Notes: generated by a model not told the origin, from the sequence alone. A stretch of 64,000 nt of DNA from Lachnospiraceae bacterium MD308 (GCA_000403475.2 KE159797.1:251144-315143), one strand, 5' to 3'. Counted from the first letter of the stretch, positions 27,872 to 37,308 are shown. A program made the numbers and translations.

Positions 27872-28567
27872 TTATGACTTTTCAATCTTATATCCCACAC
27901 CCCACACTACCTTCAGATAGCGCGGTTCTTTCGGATTGATCTCTATCTTTTCCCGAATATGCCGGATGTGAACTGCCACTGTATTGTCCACCCCAATAGC
28001 ATCTTCATTCCAGATATCCTCATAAATCTGGCTGATAGAAAACACCTTCCCCTGATTCTTTACGAGAAGCAAAAGAATACTGTATTCTAACGGCGTCAGC
28101 TTCACCGGCTCGCCGTCCACAGTCACCTCTTTCAGATCATCATTTACCGACAGTCCTCCGACCGTATATACTGATTCCTGAGCCGTATCCACCGTACTTC
28201 CAAGCTTCGTGTACCTGCGGATCTGGGATTTCACACGGGCGATAAGTTCCAGCGGATTAAAAGGCTTCGTCACATAATCGTCTGCCCCGATATTTAACCC
28301 CAGAATCTTATCGGCATCCTCAGACTTTGCCGACAGAATAATAATCGGCATATTGTTCTCTTCTCTGATCTTAAGCGTCGCGCGTATACCGTCAAGCTTC
28401 GGCATCATCACATCAATTACAAGAAGATCCACATGCTCTGATTCTAATACCTTAAGGGCCTCCATACCATCGTACGCTTTCAGCACCTCATAGCCTTCCT
28501 GTGTCAGATAGATCTCTATCGCCTCTACAATCTCCTTGTCATCGTCACAAACTAATATCTTTGCCAT
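27872..28567 (-). CDS. OmpR/PhoB-family response regulator
   Basis: This 231-aa regulator has a receiver domain (acidic pocket CDDD, phosphoacceptor Asp52 in LLVIDVMMPKLDG, and YVTKPFNPLELIARV with the conserved Lys) and a C-terminal winged helix (LTPLEYSILLLLVKN to VAVHIRHIREKIE). It belongs to the VanR/PhoP-like group. AGGAGGTGAT-like sequence precedes the start. It is the first gene of the operon with the large kinase. Confidence 0.93.
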   Translation of the reverse strand: MAKILVCDDDKEIVEAIEIYLTQEGYEVLKAYDGMEALKVLESEHVDLLVIDVMMPKLDGIRATLKIREENNMPIIILSAKSEDADKILGLNIGADDYVTKPFNPLELIARVKSQIRRYTKLGSTVDTAQESVYTVGGLSVNDDLKEVTVDGEPVKLTPLEYSILLLLVKNQGKVFSISQIYEDIWNEDAIGVDNTVAVHIRHIREKIEINPKEPRYLKVVWGVGYKIEKS

Positions 28568-28700
28568 CTTTCATCACCTCCCTTATACTATACAAGAATA
28601 GCAAATAATTTTTAAGAGCAATTACGGAAAAATCTTAAGATATTATGAAAAAGTTTTTGTAAATTTCCCCTTTTATTCTCCATTCAGGCATGTCTGTTTT

Positions 28701-28727
28701 TATCGATTAATGTCGAATAATTTCGAA
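28701..28727 (+). promoter_or_regulatory. Phased 0A-box repeats upstream of the Spo0A-C protein
   Basis: TGTCGAA at 28711-28717 is an exact match to the Spo0A 0A box. TTTCGAA at 28721-28727 differs by one base and is offset by exactly 10 bp; TATCGAT at 28701-28707 continues the same 10-bp phase. Tandem 10-bp-spaced boxes are how Spo0A dimers bind. A TATAAT hexamer lies downstream at 28760-28765. Confidence 0.5.
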
Positions 28728-28808
28728 TTGTGTATCATCTTTCCAAAACCGTTTTAGTCTATAATGTGGTTAGGACTGGAAAACAAACAAAAGATTAGGG
28801 GGAAAATG

Positions 28809-29159
28809 ATGGAAATTAGAACGATCGAAAGGCTTATTCGCAGCCTCGGTATTGGCGCAACATACAGAGGATACCGTTATCTTTGCTACGGAATCAATTT
28901 GTGTCTATCAGATGAAGAATATCTGCTTTCAATCAGTAAATTACTCTACCCGACCATTGCAAAAGAATACAATACGACATTAAGCAGTGTTGAGCGCGAC
29001 ATTCGAACAGTTGTACAAGTATGCTGGGACAAAGGAAACAAATCCCTTTTGCAAGATATAGCTCTTCATCCGCTGCAAAACAAACCAACCGCAAGCGAAT
29101 TCTTAGATATTGTAGTAGCCTACATTCAACATACTTCCGATATAAATTCTACAATTTAG
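28809..29159 (+). CDS. Stand-alone Spo0A C-terminal-type DNA-binding protein
   Basis: This 116-aa protein looks like the sigma-A-activating, DNA-binding C-terminal domain of Spo0A without any receiver domain. It reads IERLIRSLGIGATYRGYRYL near the start, then LLYPTIAKEYNTTLSSVERD for the recognition region, and KPTASEFLDIVVAYI at the end. A GGGGG ribosome binding site favours the second of two adjacent ATGs (28809). Without a receiver it cannot be phosphorylated and may compete with or modulate Spo0A. The upstream 0A-box repeats fit feedback control. Confidence 0.8.
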   Translation: MEIRTIERLIRSLGIGATYRGYRYLCYGINLCLSDEEYLLSISKLLYPTIAKEYNTTLSSVERDIRTVVQVCWDKGNKSLLQDIALHPLQNKPTASEFLDIVVAYIQHTSDINSTI

Positions 29160-29174
29160 GTTTTCTTCCCATCT

Positions 29175-29200
29175 TCTTAAGCTGTTCTTAAGATTTTTTT
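29175..29200 (+). terminator. Terminator after the Spo0A-C gene
   Basis: A short stem TCTTAAG/CTTAAGA with a 5-nt loop is followed by seven T residues. It lies 15 bp past the stop codon. The stem is AU-rich, so efficiency is uncertain. Confidence 0.55.
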
Positions 29201-29256
29201 GTTTTCTTTTAGAGTTTTAACATACTTTAGACACATTTGACTTTTATACTTAATAT

Positions 29257-29400
29257 CAGATAGTTGATAAATGACTTATCACTATCTCCCCCTCATAAAA
29301 GTATGCACGATGATTTGTGCAGCACTTTACTCTCATTCCTTTTAGATAACTATAACAAAGAAGTCCGCTAGCCTGTATGGTTGGCGGATTTTCTTTGTTT
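29257..29400 (+). ncRNA. Candidate structured small RNA
   Basis: The 305-bp gap between two plus-strand genes has no coding frame but holds three successive hairpins. The first is an 11-bp stem with one bulge (29259-29286). The second is TGCAC/GTGCA. The third is a ~20-bp imperfect stem (29354-29373 with 29379-29399) ending in a T-rich run. A TATACT hexamer at 29245-29250 would start transcription at the first hairpin. No known riboswitch or sRNA class is recognised. It could equally be the leader of the downstream DUF624 gene. Confidence 0.35.
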
Positions 29401-29463
29401 TATGCGCCGGATACACAGCTCAGGACGTTATCACGAAATTATAGAAGTATCGGAGGAAGGAAG

Positions 29464-30117
29464 ATGAACTCATTCACGTCAAAATTATTACAGATTGCAA
29501 ATATGGCAGGCGCGCTGTGCCTTTTAAATATCCTGTACATTGTCTGCTGCCTGCCGCTTGTCACCATCGGCGCCGCCTGCACCGCTTTGTATACCTGCAT
29601 TTTCCTCATGCCTGACAGCAAAGACGGGCACCTTGTCCGCACCTTTTTTTCAAGTTTCAAAGCGCACTTCAGGCAAAGTACCTTATTGTGGGTTGGAACC
29701 TGTGCATTATCCGGGCTTTTGTCGCTTGAGCTTTTCATTATAAGGCAGTTTCCGGATTACGCGGCGTTTCCCCTTACGGTTGTGGTCGCCGTCTTCCTTG
29801 CCTACCTGTATCTGCTGTCCTGCTGCCTTTTTGCTTTTGCCGCCAGGTTCCGGGCAAAGACGCGTTTTATTCTCCGCAGCTGTTTTATACTGGTCGCCAG
29901 GCATCTTTTCCTGACGCTTATCCTGGCGCTTATGAACGGAGCCATCCCGCTGTTTCTCATCCTGCGGCCCGGCTCTTTCCTCTCGATGCTGCCTCTTGTT
30001 ATCTTCCTGGGATTTTCGGGCATCGCATATATAAACGGCCGCATCCTGACACAGATATTCATCAAAGAAAATTTAATTGCCGACACTGAAAACGAGGCTT
30101 CCAGCGGCAGTCTGTAA
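29464..30117 (+). CDS. DUF624 (YesL-type) membrane protein
   Basis: This 217-aa integral membrane protein has about five to six hydrophobic segments and the YesL pattern: LLQIANMAGALCLLNILYIV, then CCLPLVTIGAACTALYTCIF. Such proteins often accompany carbohydrate ABC importers in gut clostridia. The ATG at 29464 follows GGAGGAAGGA; an upstream in-frame ATG lies inside the preceding hairpin and lacks a ribosome binding site. It converges on the GH32 gene from the opposite strand. Confidence 0.8.
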   Translation: MNSFTSKLLQIANMAGALCLLNILYIVCCLPLVTIGAACTALYTCIFLMPDSKDGHLVRTFFSSFKAHFRQSTLLWVGTCALSGLLSLELFIIRQFPDYAAFPLTVVVAVFLAYLYLLSCCLFAFAARFRAKTRFILRSCFILVARHLFLTLILALMNGAIPLFLILRPGSFLSMLPLVIFLGFSGIAYINGRILTQIFIKENLIADTENEASSGSL

Positions 30118-30139
30118 CCTGCCGCCGGAAGCCTCCCTC

Positions 30140-31612
30140 TTACGTTTCCCATATGCTGCCAAGAGACGCAATCCTTATCCTGTCAATCACCGCATTTTTG
30201 TAAGGAGTTGATATCCAGCATTCTGTCTGTTCCCTCTCCGGGTATACATTGCCCGTAATGCAATACCTCCCCTCATTGATGTAGACTTCCACGCTGCTGC
30301 AGTCCACAAGGATCAGCAGCTTTACTTTTCCCTTCTCCAGCTCTACCGGGCAGTTCATTCTGCCTCTTCCGTATACGTCTCCCTGGCTCTTATCGAGGCT
30401 TATCACCTTCTCCACCAGGTCAACGTCTATGACCGTAGCCCGGTCTCCGGCTCCAAGCACCCCAATCTCAAGATACCGGGAGACAACTCTCCCGACATCT
30501 ATCTGTAATTCCATGGAAAAGCTCCTTGCATCCGCAGGGTTCAGATACCGTCTCTCCGGCACAGCCTCATAATCCCGGTACTCTTTTATCTCATTTTCCA
30601 GGACTGCCAGTTCCTTGACCGGATACAGGCACATCTCATTCTTTTCATTCAGCGTGACGGTTCTCGGAATGCTGAATGTCCCCCGCCAGTTTTCCATGCT
30701 GGTCGGTCCCCACCCCTGGCACCAGGGCATCCAGAGCCACCCGTTCTGCCATGCTATGACAACCCGGTTTCCGTGTGCATCCAGAAAAGACTGCGGTGCA
30801 TAGAAGTCAAACCCTACATCCATCTGCCCCGTCTTCTCTATCGTATAGCGCCCGCTCTCAAAATCCATATCTCCTACGCAATAGAGCGCTTTATTATAAT
30901 CCGGATGTTTCATGGGAGAGCATGTAAGCACCCATTTCCCGTTTATCTCGAACATATCCGGACATTCTGCCATCGTGCCAAGCTTTCCGTCAGATTCCAG
31001 CACTGCGCTCTTATATTTCCACTGGTAAAGATCCTCCGATTCATACAGAAATACTCTCGCATCTCCCTCCGGATTTGCACCTTTAGCCGAACCTCCGACT
31101 ACCATGTACCATTTGCCTGCCGCCGAAAATACTTTCGGGTCCCGAAACTCCTCCAATGCGCCCTCCGGCGGTTCGGGGATTATCGGGTTCCCCTCATATT
31201 TTTCAAAATGTATTCCGTCCTCTGACGTGATCAGGCATTGTGTCTGGTGCAGCCTTCCCTCCCTTTTCACCGATGCAGTATAAAAAATGTAGAGCAGGCC
31301 GTCCTTTTCAACGGCGCACCCGGAAAAGCATCCTCCCTCCGGGTCGTTTTCATAATCCTGATCCGGTTTCAGCGCAACCGGCATGTCCTTCCAGTATATC
31401 ATATCCCTGCTGACCGCGTGCCCCCAATGCATTGACGCCCAATCGCAGTGCTTGGGATTGTACTGGTAAAACAAATGATACCAGCCTTTGTAGTAGATCA
31501 GCCCGTTGGGGTCGTTCATCCAGGACACAGGCGCAGTGAAATGGTATTTGGGCCTCCATTTCTCCTCATTCTTATTTTTAAGGCGGTTGTTTACAATGTA
31601 TTCGCTTACCAT
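30140..31612 (-). CDS. Glycoside hydrolase family 32 (beta-fructosidase/sucrose-6-phosphate hydrolase type)
   Basis: This 490-aa enzyme has the five-bladed propeller motifs of GH32: WMNDPNG (residues 31-37, with Asp34 as nucleophile), FRDPKVF for the transition-state Asp, and AECPDMF with the acid/base Glu. A C-terminal beta-sandwich follows. There is no signal peptide, so it acts on imported beta-fructosides such as sucrose or short fructans. The start is one base after the stop of the GH116 gene, so it is the last gene of the sugar operon. Confidence 0.93.
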   Translation of the reverse strand: MVSEYIVNNRLKNKNEEKWRPKYHFTAPVSWMNDPNGLIYYKGWYHLFYQYNPKHCDWASMHWGHAVSRDMIYWKDMPVALKPDQDYENDPEGGCFSGCAVEKDGLLYIFYTASVKREGRLHQTQCLITSEDGIHFEKYEGNPIIPEPPEGALEEFRDPKVFSAAGKWYMVVGGSAKGANPEGDARVFLYESEDLYQWKYKSAVLESDGKLGTMAECPDMFEINGKWVLTCSPMKHPDYNKALYCVGDMDFESGRYTIEKTGQMDVGFDFYAPQSFLDAHGNRVVIAWQNGWLWMPWCQGWGPTSMENWRGTFSIPRTVTLNEKNEMCLYPVKELAVLENEIKEYRDYEAVPERRYLNPADARSFSMELQIDVGRVVSRYLEIGVLGAGDRATVIDVDLVEKVISLDKSQGDVYGRGRMNCPVELEKGKVKLLILVDCSSVEVYINEGRYCITGNVYPEREQTECWISTPYKNAVIDRIRIASLGSIWET

Positions 31613-31613
31613 A

Positions 31614-34085
31614 CTAATCTACCTTTACATCATCAATATTTCCAAAGAGGACATTAAGCTCTGTCTCCTTTTTCCCGTTTTCATCAATCCTCTGGCGGTA
31701 AGTTCCCCATGCTTTCCCATTGATCCAGAATGTGGAATAATCCTTCTCATTGATGACAGGGCAAAACGACATTGTCTTTTTCACCATATCGCACTGAAAG
31801 CCTGCAAGCGCCGGAATCAGCGAAAAGCTTGACATGGGCCGTATATAATGATGGCCCGCCTCCGTCTCGCTCCATGGGCATCTCTTATAACCGTCATACC
31901 GGTCTCTGATGGCTTTAATTATCGTAAATGCCTCTTCAATCATCCCCTCATGGATCATGTTCACTGCCACCGTATATTCCACGCCTGTCCATACTTCGTC
32001 GCAATAAGCAAACGGGAACCTTGGCCTTCCTCCCTCCGGCCAGGAGCACAGCACAAGCCCGGCCTCGTCATTCAGGGCGTAAGTCCTCTGTACGTTCGGC
32101 ACGTCGTCCATGCATTCCTTAAAGTTATGCCTGTAGATAGACGCAAGCGCCTTCTTCACATGCTCTTTTGGCAGCACATAGCCCAGCCCGGCCGTCTGTG
32201 CCATGAACTGTCCTAAAAGCTGGTCTGTAAGGCACCCCTTTCCGTACTGGTAGCGGTATGCGTCTACATCTTCCAGCTCCTGAATATAATAGTTCCCGTT
32301 AAATAATTTCTCATCCACCAAAGGAGCAGCCTTCTCATACAGGGCCTTATATTTCTCTGCCGTTTCCCCATCTCCCAGATGCTCCGCCATCTCCACCACG
32401 CCTTTGACAGCGCCGAGGTAAATGGTATTCGTCATAGTATTCGGCCCGTAGAATTCAATGTCGTAGGTCACATGCTGCTTTCCGTCCAGCACGCCGTCTC
32501 CGTCCGTATCCCACTCTTTAATCGAGAACTCCATCGCCTTTATCATATTATCCCAGATGCCTTTTAAGAACTCATCGTCTCCGGTGTATTTCCACTCCCG
32601 GTAGATCCTGAGGATAGAGCCGAACTCGCCGTCGCACGCAGGAATCATATCCCAGCGGCTCTCCCCCAGGCATTTTCTCGCCCTGAAAGGCATGCAGCCG
32701 TCCTCGTCAAGCTCCACGTTAAACTCCACATTACGCATCGTGATCTCCAGCTCCGGAAACAGCGCTGCTACTGCGGTCGCGTAGTTCCAGACATGGTTTA
32801 CATTGCCCTGCCCGCATCCTACATAGTCACGGATTCCTTCCCATCCCAGGAAATTTCCGTCTTCAATCCGGAAACAGCAATGGCTTTTCATCGACATGAT
32901 GTTGGATGCCACCGCATCGATAACATACGCCGGAAGGGTCGTGTCAAAAAGCGCGTTCTCAAATGCCCTTGAAGTTGTTTCCAGATAATCTTTCTTATTC
33001 ACCACATATCTTGCCACATCCCGGGCATCTGTCCATTTTGCCGCGTAATAATTGCGGATTGTGCTGTAGCCCCCTTCGCGGTATTTCTTTAAATCCTCAT
33101 CATACTCAATCCATCCCCTGGGCCGGTTCGGGAAATACCATGAGACTATGTACTCGAACTCTTTCTCCTCATTTGGCCCAATCGTCTCATAGCTGCTGAC
33201 TGAGCTGATCCTCTCCTTCAGATTCAGGAAACTGAAGTCATAGTGCGACAAAAGGTCGCACCCTTTTGCCTCTATCTCCTCTTCTTCCGTAAGTTTCCCG
33301 TCTGAGGCAAAGTCATCCCAGAAGTCCTGTGCATTGTCCGTCCATTGCCCATGGAGCCATTTCTTTTTTGTTATCTGCCCCTGGTTCGTCGTTACGATGG
33401 ACATGCTGCCGAACTTCATGTCTGTCTCTTTTAAGTTTTTTGCGGTGTAATACCATCCCTTCATCCCGGCTTCTTCAAAATATTCATTCTGGACTTCATC
33501 TGCCAGTTTCACATTGTTAAACACATCGTAGCCGTCAAATCCCACAACGTTTGCAAGGGTTCCTGCCACAGAGACATCCACCGGGCAGTTGGTAGGATTT
33601 TTTACCTTATATTTGATTATTGCCGTCGGAATGCCGGAATCATCTGCATTCAGGGGAATAAACGGAGTATACGCCTCCATCCTTACCTGTACCGGCACTT
33701 TACTGTCCTCCAGATCCACATACACAAAGGGCTGTTTCCCCACCATCCTGGACTCTTCAAAACGCGGAATGCCTGCCAGCTCCCCGTTTAAAAATCCATG
33801 AGATTTGTAATACGGAGGGCATATCTTTGATTCCAGAATCTTGCTTACAGGCTCCTTTCCCTCTTCCTTCACCCAGATTGCAAAAAAAGAAAACGGAACG
33901 AACTGCCCCTTCCCCGGCCAGTTAAATATCTCCCAGTCTCTCAGCTCCCCTCTCGGGCCTACGGAAATATTGCCGGTTCCCAGACCGCCCAGCAAAAACT
34001 TTGCTACAGACGCGTCTTTCCTGTACGCAATCTCTCCTCCTGTCCGAAACAAATCAACTTTTGAATGTAATTTTTTTCTCGTCAT
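31614..34085 (-). CDS. Glycoside hydrolase family 116 (DUF608/GBA2-like) beta-glycosidase
   Basis: This 823-aa cytoplasmic protein resembles the family of bacterial beta-glucosidases related to human non-lysosomal glucosylceramidase. The N-terminal part starts LLGGLGTGNISVGPRGELRD. The C-terminal (alpha/alpha)6 part has the DGDGVLDGKQHVTYD and FAYCDEVWTGVEYTVAVNM segments; the latter probably holds the acid/base Asp. There is no signal peptide. Characterised members cleave beta-glucosides, beta-xylosides or N-acetylglucosaminides. AGGAGG precedes the start. It lies between the importer and GH32 genes. Confidence 0.85.
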   Translation of the reverse strand: MTRKKLHSKVDLFRTGGEIAYRKDASVAKFLLGGLGTGNISVGPRGELRDWEIFNWPGKGQFVPFSFFAIWVKEEGKEPVSKILESKICPPYYKSHGFLNGELAGIPRFEESRMVGKQPFVYVDLEDSKVPVQVRMEAYTPFIPLNADDSGIPTAIIKYKVKNPTNCPVDVSVAGTLANVVGFDGYDVFNNVKLADEVQNEYFEEAGMKGWYYTAKNLKETDMKFGSMSIVTTNQGQITKKKWLHGQWTDNAQDFWDDFASDGKLTEEEEIEAKGCDLLSHYDFSFLNLKERISSVSSYETIGPNEEKEFEYIVSWYFPNRPRGWIEYDEDLKKYREGGYSTIRNYYAAKWTDARDVARYVVNKKDYLETTSRAFENALFDTTLPAYVIDAVASNIMSMKSHCCFRIEDGNFLGWEGIRDYVGCGQGNVNHVWNYATAVAALFPELEITMRNVEFNVELDEDGCMPFRARKCLGESRWDMIPACDGEFGSILRIYREWKYTGDDEFLKGIWDNMIKAMEFSIKEWDTDGDGVLDGKQHVTYDIEFYGPNTMTNTIYLGAVKGVVEMAEHLGDGETAEKYKALYEKAAPLVDEKLFNGNYYIQELEDVDAYRYQYGKGCLTDQLLGQFMAQTAGLGYVLPKEHVKKALASIYRHNFKECMDDVPNVQRTYALNDEAGLVLCSWPEGGRPRFPFAYCDEVWTGVEYTVAVNMIHEGMIEEAFTIIKAIRDRYDGYKRCPWSETEAGHHYIRPMSSFSLIPALAGFQCDMVKKTMSFCPVINEKDYSTFWINGKAWGTYRQRIDENGKKETELNVLFGNIDDVKVD

Positions 34086-34097
34086 CGCGACCTCCTA

Positions 34098-34979
34098 TTA
34101 TCCTTTTACTCCTACATGAGTCATACTTTTTACAATCCATTTCTGCCCTATGATAAATACGAGCAGGACCGGGATGATCGACAGCACCACCGCTGCGAAT
34201 TCATTCCCTTTCACATAAGGCTGGCGTATGGACAGAATCCCTACCGGCAGCGATAATTTGTCCGTATCGTTTATCATGATGAATGTCGTAAAATAATCAT
34301 TCCACGAAAATGTAAACACTAATATCGCCAGTGATGCCAGCGTGGAGCCCGCCATCGGCAGCATGATGGAAAAAAATGTGCGTATAGGCCCTGCACCGTC
34401 AATCGCCGCCGCGTCGTTAAGTTCCTTTGGAATGCTCAGGAAAAACTGGCGCATCATAAAGATGCCAAAAGCGCCTGCAAGCCCCGGACACATTGCCCCA
34501 AATACAGAAGGCAGCGTGACAGCCCACGATGTATTGATAACACCCAGAAAATTCATGATCTTATACAGCGCTACAATCGTCACCTGAACCGGCACCATCA
34601 TTGCCACCATCATTAACCCGAACATCATCCTCTTTCCCCTGAAATCGAACTTCGCATAAGCATACCCGGCAATCACGCCATGCAGCACCATGCCAATAGT
34701 AATGACCGTGCTCATCTTAAAACTGTTCAGCATAAATCCGAAAAACGGGAGCTCTCCGGAAAACAGCTTTTTATAATACGCCAGATTCCAGTCTGAAAAT
34801 GCAGGCGGCAGCCACTTGGGCGGCAAAGCCGTCGCCTCGCTGTAGCTGGCCCGCAAAGATGCTGAGAATACCCACAAAAACGGGGCAATTATAATAAATG
34901 CGATTATCAGCATCACAGCCGCCAAAAACATATGGCTCAATTTTATTTTCTTCCCGAATATCTTTATTTTCTTATTCAT
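34098..34979 (-). CDS. Sugar ABC transporter permease (MalG-type)
   Basis: This 293-aa permease has six predicted membrane segments and the EAA-loop motif ELNDAAAIDGAGPIRTFFSI that docks the ATPase. The ATG at 34979 overlaps the stop of the partner permease by 8 bp, indicating translational coupling. It works with the MalF-type permease and the lipoprotein encoded upstream. No ATPase gene lies in this operon. Confidence 0.93.
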   Translation of the reverse strand: MNKKIKIFGKKIKLSHMFLAAVMLIIAFIIIAPFLWVFSASLRASYSEATALPPKWLPPAFSDWNLAYYKKLFSGELPFFGFMLNSFKMSTVITIGMVLHGVIAGYAYAKFDFRGKRMMFGLMMVAMMVPVQVTIVALYKIMNFLGVINTSWAVTLPSVFGAMCPGLAGAFGIFMMRQFFLSIPKELNDAAAIDGAGPIRTFFSIMLPMAGSTLASLAILVFTFSWNDYFTTFIMINDTDKLSLPVGILSIRQPYVKGNEFAAVVLSIIPVLLVFIIGQKWIVKSMTHVGVKG

Positions 34980-35865
34980 AATGCACCCACCACCTGCTTC
35001 CTGCAAATTGTATCAGGGTCACAATACCTATTAACATCAGGAGAAGTACCGACAAAGCAGACGCAGCCCCATAGTCAAAAGATGTAAAGCCCTTTTCTGC
35101 CACCAGCATGACAAGGCTCCGCGAGGAATCCCCCGGTCCGCCGCCGGTCAGCACGAATATGGACTCATAAATCCTCAGCGCTCCCGTCACGTTCATGATC
35201 AGCACGAAAAAGATCTGGGGCGACGCAATCGGAATAATAATCCTGCGAAAACGCTGAAATACATTGGCACCGTCAATCTGCGCCGCCTCCAGGAGGCCTT
35301 TGTCAACATTTTGCAGCCCTGCCAGTATGAGCAGCATGGACATGCCCACATTCTTCCATATGTCTAAAATCAGTACCGCCAGCTTTGATGTGCCCTGCGA
35401 GCTGAGCCACCCTACTTTGGAAATACCCAGAATCCCCAGATAATAATTGATCACGCCTGCATCCGTCTGGAAAAACTCCTGCCAGATAATTGCTACAAAC
35501 GTCAGCGCTATCAGCGACGGGAAAAAGAACACCGACCGAAAAAATACATTTATCTTTGCCGGAAGGATATCATCTACCAAAACAGCCAGGACAAGGCCCA
35601 GGCCCGTATTCCCGATTCCGCACAGCACCGTGTACCACAGCGTATTCTTCAATGCGGAAATGGAGCGGGGATCCGTCAGGATTGCCGTGTAATTCTCAAG
35701 TCCGACAAATTCTGAAGTACCCGTGAACACGTTATATTCCTGAAAGGATATAATAATGACCCATATGATCGGAATCAGGACAAACCCGATAAACCCCATG
35801 AATGACGGAAGGGTAAATAGATAGGCAGCCCTGCTCTCCCTCCTGTTTTTCTTTCTTTTTTTCAT
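34972..35865 (-). CDS. Sugar ABC transporter permease (MalF-type)
   Basis: This 297-aa permease has a basic N-terminus (MKKRKKNRRES), six membrane segments, and the EAA loop LLEAAQIDGANVFQRFRRI. The frame is open further upstream, but AGGAGGTG nine bases before the ATG at 35865 decides the start. It is encoded between the binding protein and the MalG-type permease. Confidence 0.92.
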   Translation of the reverse strand: MKKRKKNRRESRAAYLFTLPSFMGFIGFVLIPIIWVIIISFQEYNVFTGTSEFVGLENYTAILTDPRSISALKNTLWYTVLCGIGNTGLGLVLAVLVDDILPAKINVFFRSVFFFPSLIALTFVAIIWQEFFQTDAGVINYYLGILGISKVGWLSSQGTSKLAVLILDIWKNVGMSMLLILAGLQNVDKGLLEAAQIDGANVFQRFRRIIIPIASPQIFFVLIMNVTGALRIYESIFVLTGGGPGDSSRSLVMLVAEKGFTSFDYGAASALSVLLLMLIGIVTLIQFAGSRWWVHYE

Positions 35866-35978
35866 CTCAAGAGACACCTCCTCTCTGATCATCCGACTGT
35901 CAGCAAGCGCAGCCGCACCTCCCTGTATACACAGGCATGCAGGAAACACGCGGCTGCATTTATAACCGGACTCTTACA

Positions 35979-37262
35979 TTATTTAATTGTGCCCTCTACT
36001 TCCGCCTGCACATCGTCTAATGCATCCTGAGGTTTCTTTTCGCCTGAAAATACTTCTTCCAGCCCTCTCAATAATCCCTGTTCAATGTCTCCAAAATAAG
36101 TCGGCGCCGCAACCGGATCTGCAATCGTAACTGCCTTCCAGATTCCAAGTATATTATCCGGCGTCGTGCCCATGATCTCTGTATCTGTCGCCAGAGATTC
36201 TGTCGGGGGAACCTGCTGTCCTCCCGCTGCATTTGCTTTCAGCGTCTCCTCGGAAACCAGTTCTTTTAAGAGTTCTACTGCCAGCTCCTTCTCTTTTGTA
36301 GAGACAGATATGCTCCATGCCGCTCCTCCGTATACGGAGCCTTCTTTTTTGTTTACCGGCCACTGGACACAGTCAAATTCATCGTTCGTAAGCCCTGCGT
36401 CCTTCCATGTATTCAGCACCCATCTTCCTGCGCCGACCATGGCAAGCTGCCTGGACGCGAACATGGAATACACATCAGAACTGATTGGGTCCGGCGTTAC
36501 CTTTGCCTCGGCAAGGCCATTAAGAAATTCTACCGATTCTACCATATTTTTACTGTTCAATGCCGGCGCAGAGTAATCATCTGTAGTGGGATATGCATCA
36601 TTCGTGGACCACCAGGGCGTCAGCTGGAAATAAGAGCTTGACAGTCCGTAGCCATACACGGAGCCGTCAGCTTTTGTAAGTTTCTTCGCAGCGTCTGAAA
36701 ATTCATCCCATGTCCATCCGTCCTTCGGATATGCAATCCCTGCATCATCAAACATTTTCTTATTGTAATACATGACCATCGTCTGCGTTCCATTCGGAAG
36801 GCCGTATAACTTCCCGTCCACGGAAAATCCGTTTATCAGCGACTCTGCATATTCACTCTTAAGTTTTGACAAGCTCTCGTCATTCTCCACGATCTCGTCA
36901 AGCGGCATCAGTAATTCGTTGCTTACCGCCATCCTGGCAGCCTCAAGCCCAATATTAATGACATCCGGGGTTTCGCCTGACGTCGTCATAGAGATCCACT
37001 TCTGGATAAAGTCCGACCAGGAATCTACCGGCACACAGGTCTGCTTTACTTCCACATCAGGATTTTTCTCATTGAATCTTGCGATTGCGTCCGCCGCAAT
37101 CTGCTCCTCTTCCGCGGTTCCCCAATTAAGGACCCGCAGAGTCTTGCCGGTATCGCCCGTATTATTTTCCTGTTCCTTTTTCTCGTTTCCGCATGCTGCA
37201 AGTGAAAACACCATCACGCCTGCCAATACAACTGACAGTATTCTTTTCATACGTTTTTTCAT
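35979..37262 (-). CDS. Sugar ABC transporter substrate-binding lipoprotein
   Basis: This 427-aa extracellular binding protein has a lipoprotein signal (MKKRMKRILSVVLAGVMVFS followed by lipobox LAAC), so it is tethered by the cysteine. The mature part has the family 1 solute-binding pattern: EEQIAADAIARFNEKNPDVE and GLPNGTQTMVMYYNKKMFDD. The sugar is unknown; the operon enzymes suggest beta-gluco- or fructo-oligosaccharides. It is the first gene after the promoter between two LacI-type operators. Confidence 0.93.
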   Translation of the reverse strand: MKKRMKRILSVVLAGVMVFSLAACGNEKKEQENNTGDTGKTLRVLNWGTAEEEQIAADAIARFNEKNPDVEVKQTCVPVDSWSDFIQKWISMTTSGETPDVINIGLEAARMAVSNELLMPLDEIVENDESLSKLKSEYAESLINGFSVDGKLYGLPNGTQTMVMYYNKKMFDDAGIAYPKDGWTWDEFSDAAKKLTKADGSVYGYGLSSSYFQLTPWWSTNDAYPTTDDYSAPALNSKNMVESVEFLNGLAEAKVTPDPISSDVYSMFASRQLAMVGAGRWVLNTWKDAGLTNDEFDCVQWPVNKKEGSVYGGAAWSISVSTKEKELAVELLKELVSEETLKANAAGGQQVPPTESLATDTEIMGTTPDNILGIWKAVTIADPVAAPTYFGDIEQGLLRGLEEVFSGEKKPQDALDDVQAEVEGTIK

Positions 37263-37294
37263 TTTTTTCCTCCATCTTCTTTTTCGTTTGTTTG

Positions 37295-37308
37295 TGGAAC
37301 CCGTTCCA
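37295..37308. promoter_or_regulatory. LacI-type operator O1
   Basis: TGGAACCCGTTCCA is a perfect dyad of TGGAAC and GTTCCA around two bases. It lies in the leader of the ABC operon, about 65-80 nt after the predicted start, and shares 12 of 14 bases with O2 at 37445. Confidence 0.65.
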
